Origin: Burkholderiaceae bacterium
GTDB lineage: Bacteria > Pseudomonadota > Gammaproteobacteria > Burkholderiales > Burkholderiaceae
Length of the DNA stretch: 16,329 nucleotides
Assembly (NCBI GenBank): GCA_947371415.1
Contig: CANBPJ010000032.1
Location: 1 to 16,329, forward strand
Direction of reading: 5' to 3'
The position numbers were made by a program, and so were the translations under genes. Shown piece after piece: positions 13,506-16,329 of the stretch (the stretch's first letter is position 1; the number at the start of each line of letters is the position of its first letter). The notes under the pieces are model-generated. The model had not been told where the DNA came from. It saw only the letters and a list, made by a program, of their open reading frames with translations, and made no database searches.

Positions 13506-13533
13506 AGAGCTGCCGGATCTGGCAGCTCTTTTT
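13506..13533 (+). terminator. Hairpin with T tract on the + strand, between argJ and secA
   Basis: AGAGCTGCC (13506–13514) pairs perfectly with GGCAGCTCT (13521–13529) around a 6-base loop, and a T tract follows on + (13529–13533). It has the form of an intrinsic terminator for + transcripts, which here would be antisense to argJ and secA. For secA mRNA (−) the hairpin is preceded by an A run but not followed by U, so it is not a classic terminator there. It may act as a 3′ stabiliser or partial block. Confidence 0.6.
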
Positions 13534-13548
13534 ACAAGCCAATTTAAA

Positions 13549-16314
13549 TTAGCTTAGTGCGCCGCAGCAGCTCTTATACTTCTTGCCGCTGCCACAGGTA
13601 CAAGGATCGTTGCGACCGACCTTGGGTCCAGCGCGTAATGGAGCAGGAGCAATTTCAATGGCCACACTACTATCGCCAGTTACCCCAGCTACCTCGAGAT
13701 CTGCATCTGCATGTTGATACTGCACATCAGAGAGTTTGGCCAAATCTTCATTGATCGACTCGGAAGCTTCATCTAACTCGCTTGCACTACGAATTTGTAC
13801 CGTCATGATGCTTTTCACAACATCGTTCTTAATGACATTAAGCAACTCACCGTACAGCTCGAATGCCTCACGGCGATATTCTTGCTTTGGATCCTTTTGG
13901 GCATAGCCACGCAAATGGATACCTTGACGCAGATGATCCAAGGCTGCCAAATGCTCGCGCCAATGAGTATCTAAGCTGTAAAGTAAAACAGAGCGCTCAA
14001 ATCCAGCAAATGAAGTTCGACCAGATAGCTCCACTTTCGCATCGTAGGCCTCTTTTGCAACCGCTAGTACGCGATCAACAATCTGTTCATCATCCATCGA
14101 TGCAGCACTTTCAACCCAATTTTTCAGGTCAATAGTTAAGCCCCAGTCGCCAGACAATACATTCTCAAGTCCCACTAAGTCCCATTGCTCTTCCATCGAC
14201 TCACGAGGAACATACAAAGCACAAATTGTGCGCAAGACGTCTTCACGTAAATTGGCAATTAAATCGCCAACATCAGCACTTTCCAGCACTTCATTTCTCA
14301 AACGATAGGTTTCTTTGCGCTGGTCATTAGCAACGTCGTCATATTCCAACAACTGCTTACGGATATCAAAGTTACGACCCTCAACCTTGCGCTGGGCAGA
14401 CTCAATGGAGCGAGTCACCATACCAGCTTCGATTGGTTCGCCATCCGGCATTTTGAGGCGATCCATGACTGCACGCAGGCGATCTCCAGCAAAAATACGC
14501 AAGAGAGAGTCGTCTAGTGAAAGGTAGAAGCGGGAAGAGCCCGAGTCACCCTGACGACCTGCACGACCACGCAACTGGTTATCAATACGACGACTTTCGT
14601 GACGCTCTGTACCAATAATATGCAAACCACCGGCAGTCAAAACCTGATCATGCAGACTTTGCCACTCATCCTGCAAAGTCTTAATCTTGCCAGCCTTATC
14701 TGCATCTGAGAGGGTATCCTCTGCCTGAATCAAAGAGGACTGTTTGCCAACGTTGCCGCCCAATACGATGTCTGTTCCACGACCAGCCATATTGGTAGCA
14801 ATGGTAATCATCTTTGGTCTACCAGCTTGAGCAATGATCTCTGCTTCGCGGGCATGTTGTTTTGCATTCAAGACTTGGTGTGGCAATTGACGCTTATCTA
14901 GCAAGCCTGCAATTAATTCTGAGTTCTCAATTGAGGTTGTACCAACCAACACAGGTTGGCCACGCTTGTAGCAATCCTCAATATCTTTGATCACTGCATC
15001 GTAACGCTCGCGTGAAGTCTTATAGATCTGATCTTGGCGATCTTTTCTTTGGCTAATACGGTTCGGCGGGATAACTACAGTCTCAAGGTTATAAATTTCC
15101 TTGAACTCATAAGCTTCAGTATCAGCAGTACCAGTCATACCGGCCAACTTGCCGTACATGCGGAAATAATTTTGGAATGTAATGGTTGCTAAGGTCTGAT
15201 TCTCATTCTGAATCTGCACACCCTCTTTAGCCTCAACAGCTTGATGCAAACCATCGGACCAGCGACGACCCTGCATTAGGCGTCCCGTGAACTCATCAAC
15301 AATAATGACTTCATGATTTTGAACGACGTATTGTTGATCTCGGTTGTACAGAGTATGTGCACGCAATGCTGCATATACATGGTGCATCAAAGTAATATTT
15401 TGTGGAGCATACAAGGAGTCGCCATCATTCAAAGCGCCAAGCTCAACTAAAACTGTCTCTGCCTTATCGTGACCGCGCTCTGTTAAGTAGACCTGCTGGG
15501 ACTTTTCATCAACCCAATAATCGCCAGGCTTTTCAACACCAGTGCCATCCGCTTTTTCTTCACCGATTTGACGCTCTAAGTAAGCGGGCAATGCATTGAT
15601 CTTGATATAGAGATCCGTGTGATCTTCGGCCTGACCAGAAATGATCAATGGAGTGCGCGCCTCATCAATCAAAATTGAGTCAACCTCGTCAACAATTGCA
15701 TATGCTAGGCCACGCTGTACGCGCTGACCCAAATCCTGAACCATGTTGTCGCGCAGATAATCAAAACCAAATTCATTATTGGTACCGTAGGTGATATCAG
15801 CCGCATAAGCTTCTTGCTTAGTGGTGTGATCCATCTGGGATAAATTGACTCCAACTTTCATACCCAAGAAGTTGTATAGCGTAGACATCCACTCGGCATC
15901 TCGCTGAGCCAAGTAATCATTTACTGTAATGACGTGAACGCCCTTGCCGGTCAGGGCATTCAGGTAGACGGGGAGCGTAGCGGTTAAAGTTTTACCTTCG
16001 CCCGTTCCCATTTCAGCAATCTTGCCTTGATGCAATGCAAGACCACCCATCATCTGCGCATCAAAATGGCGCATCTTCATCACCCGTGAGCTCGCTTCAC
16101 GAACCACTGCAAAAGCCTCTGGAGCAATACCATCCAATGACTCGCCCGCAGCTAAACGCGACTTGAACTCCGCAGTTTTAGCTTGCAGTGCGGCATCATC
16201 CAAAGCTTGCAGGCTAGGCTCGAAAGCACTAACTTTGGCAACTACTTTGCGATACTGTTTTAAGAGGCGGTCGTTACGACTGCCGACCAGGGTTTTAAGA
16301 AGACCGATTACCAT
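13549..16314 (-). CDS. secA: Protein translocase ATPase SecA
   Basis: SecA is the cytoplasmic and membrane-bound motor that pushes preproteins through SecYEG using ATP. Walker A is GTGEGKT (residues 103–109), Walker B is VDEVDS (208–213) with IDEAR (216–220), and EFGFDYLRDNM and the GRAGRQGDSGSSRFYLSL stretch of NBD2 are intact. The helical scaffold and wing lie around 600–830. The C-terminal zinc-binding tail reads NDPCTCGSGKKYKSCCG (Cys 905, 907, 916 and 917), which binds SecB and ribosomes. At 921 residues it is complete and slightly longer than E. coli SecA (901). The ATG at 16314 lies 15 bases from the window edge, so its promoter and ribosome site cannot be judged. It is the first gene seen of the − run with argJ, the DUF815 ATPase and mutT. 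Confidence 0.98.
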   Translation of the reverse strand: MVIGLLKTLVGSRNDRLLKQYRKVVAKVSAFEPSLQALDDAALQAKTAEFKSRLAAGESLDGIAPEAFAVVREASSRVMKMRHFDAQMMGGLALHQGKIAEMGTGEGKTLTATLPVYLNALTGKGVHVITVNDYLAQRDAEWMSTLYNFLGMKVGVNLSQMDHTTKQEAYAADITYGTNNEFGFDYLRDNMVQDLGQRVQRGLAYAIVDEVDSILIDEARTPLIISGQAEDHTDLYIKINALPAYLERQIGEEKADGTGVEKPGDYWVDEKSQQVYLTERGHDKAETVLVELGALNDGDSLYAPQNITLMHHVYAALRAHTLYNRDQQYVVQNHEVIIVDEFTGRLMQGRRWSDGLHQAVEAKEGVQIQNENQTLATITFQNYFRMYGKLAGMTGTADTEAYEFKEIYNLETVVIPPNRISQRKDRQDQIYKTSRERYDAVIKDIEDCYKRGQPVLVGTTSIENSELIAGLLDKRQLPHQVLNAKQHAREAEIIAQAGRPKMITIATNMAGRGTDIVLGGNVGKQSSLIQAEDTLSDADKAGKIKTLQDEWQSLHDQVLTAGGLHIIGTERHESRRIDNQLRGRAGRQGDSGSSRFYLSLDDSLLRIFAGDRLRAVMDRLKMPDGEPIEAGMVTRSIESAQRKVEGRNFDIRKQLLEYDDVANDQRKETYRLRNEVLESADVGDLIANLREDVLRTICALYVPRESMEEQWDLVGLENVLSGDWGLTIDLKNWVESAASMDDEQIVDRVLAVAKEAYDAKVELSGRTSFAGFERSVLLYSLDTHWREHLAALDHLRQGIHLRGYAQKDPKQEYRREAFELYGELLNVIKNDVVKSIMTVQIRSASELDEASESINEDLAKLSDVQYQHADADLEVAGVTGDSSVAIEIAPAPLRAGPKVGRNDPCTCGSGKKYKSCCGALS

Positions 16315-16329
16315 GGGATATTGAAGTAA

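Noticed and set aside
1..16329. CRISPR array, insertion sequence, tRNA, attachment site or defence island
   Set aside because: No regularly spaced repeats, transposase or integrase frames, tRNA-like folds or flanking direct repeats were found by eye; almost all the DNA is explained by recognised genes.

Overview
The gene content and order point to a betaproteobacterium of the Burkholderiales, most probably Polynucleobacter or a close relative. The evidence is the run secA–argJ–DUF815 ATPase–mutT facing zapD–coaE–pilD–pilC–pilB, the compact spacing with several overlapping genes, a moderate GC content judged by eye, and the beta-type protein sequences. This is an inference from recognised families; no database search was run. 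I see no rRNA, tRNA, CRISPR array, insertion sequence, phage gene or attachment site.

Layout, left to right. (1) Positions 1–3919 look like a small accessory metabolic region. A partial GrdB/PrdB-like reductase-family gene (−) diverges from a fumarylacetoacetate-hydrolase-family gene (+). A strong bidirectional terminator follows. Then come a ketopantoate-reductase-family gene and a sodium:solute symporter, both on −. The symporter is transcribed first. Its gap to the reductase gene carries overlapping inverted repeats that reach the predicted −35 box of the reductase. (2) Positions 4028–5520 hold a squalene/phytoene synthase (+), predicted to be leaderless, and a methylated-DNA cysteine methyltransferase (−). 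They converge and share four bases at their stops. (3) Positions 5617–10942 form one tightly packed + strand unit: a CorC/HlyC-type CBS membrane protein, a short PilB/GspE ATPase, PilC/GspF, a prepilin peptidase without its methyltransferase half, CoaE and ZapD. Four junctions overlap and many starts are non-ATG. (4) Positions 10939–16314 on − form secA → argJ → DUF815 ATPase → mutT, meeting zapD tail to tail.

How the genes work together. Segment 3 supplies the inner-membrane motor of a type IV pilus or pseudopilus (assembly ATPase, platform protein, prepilin peptidase), fused to housekeeping genes for coenzyme A synthesis and Z-ring assembly. Segment 4 holds protein export, arginine biosynthesis and nucleotide-pool cleansing. 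Segment 1 could import a small organic anion with Na+ and then reduce or cleave it; its substrate cannot be read from the sequence.

No clearly new system such as a defence island or novel mobile element is visible. The items most worth a second look are the GrdB-like/FAH/PanE-like/symporter neighbourhood with its operator-like repeats, the stripped-down pilus motor set, and the two predicted leaderless genes.
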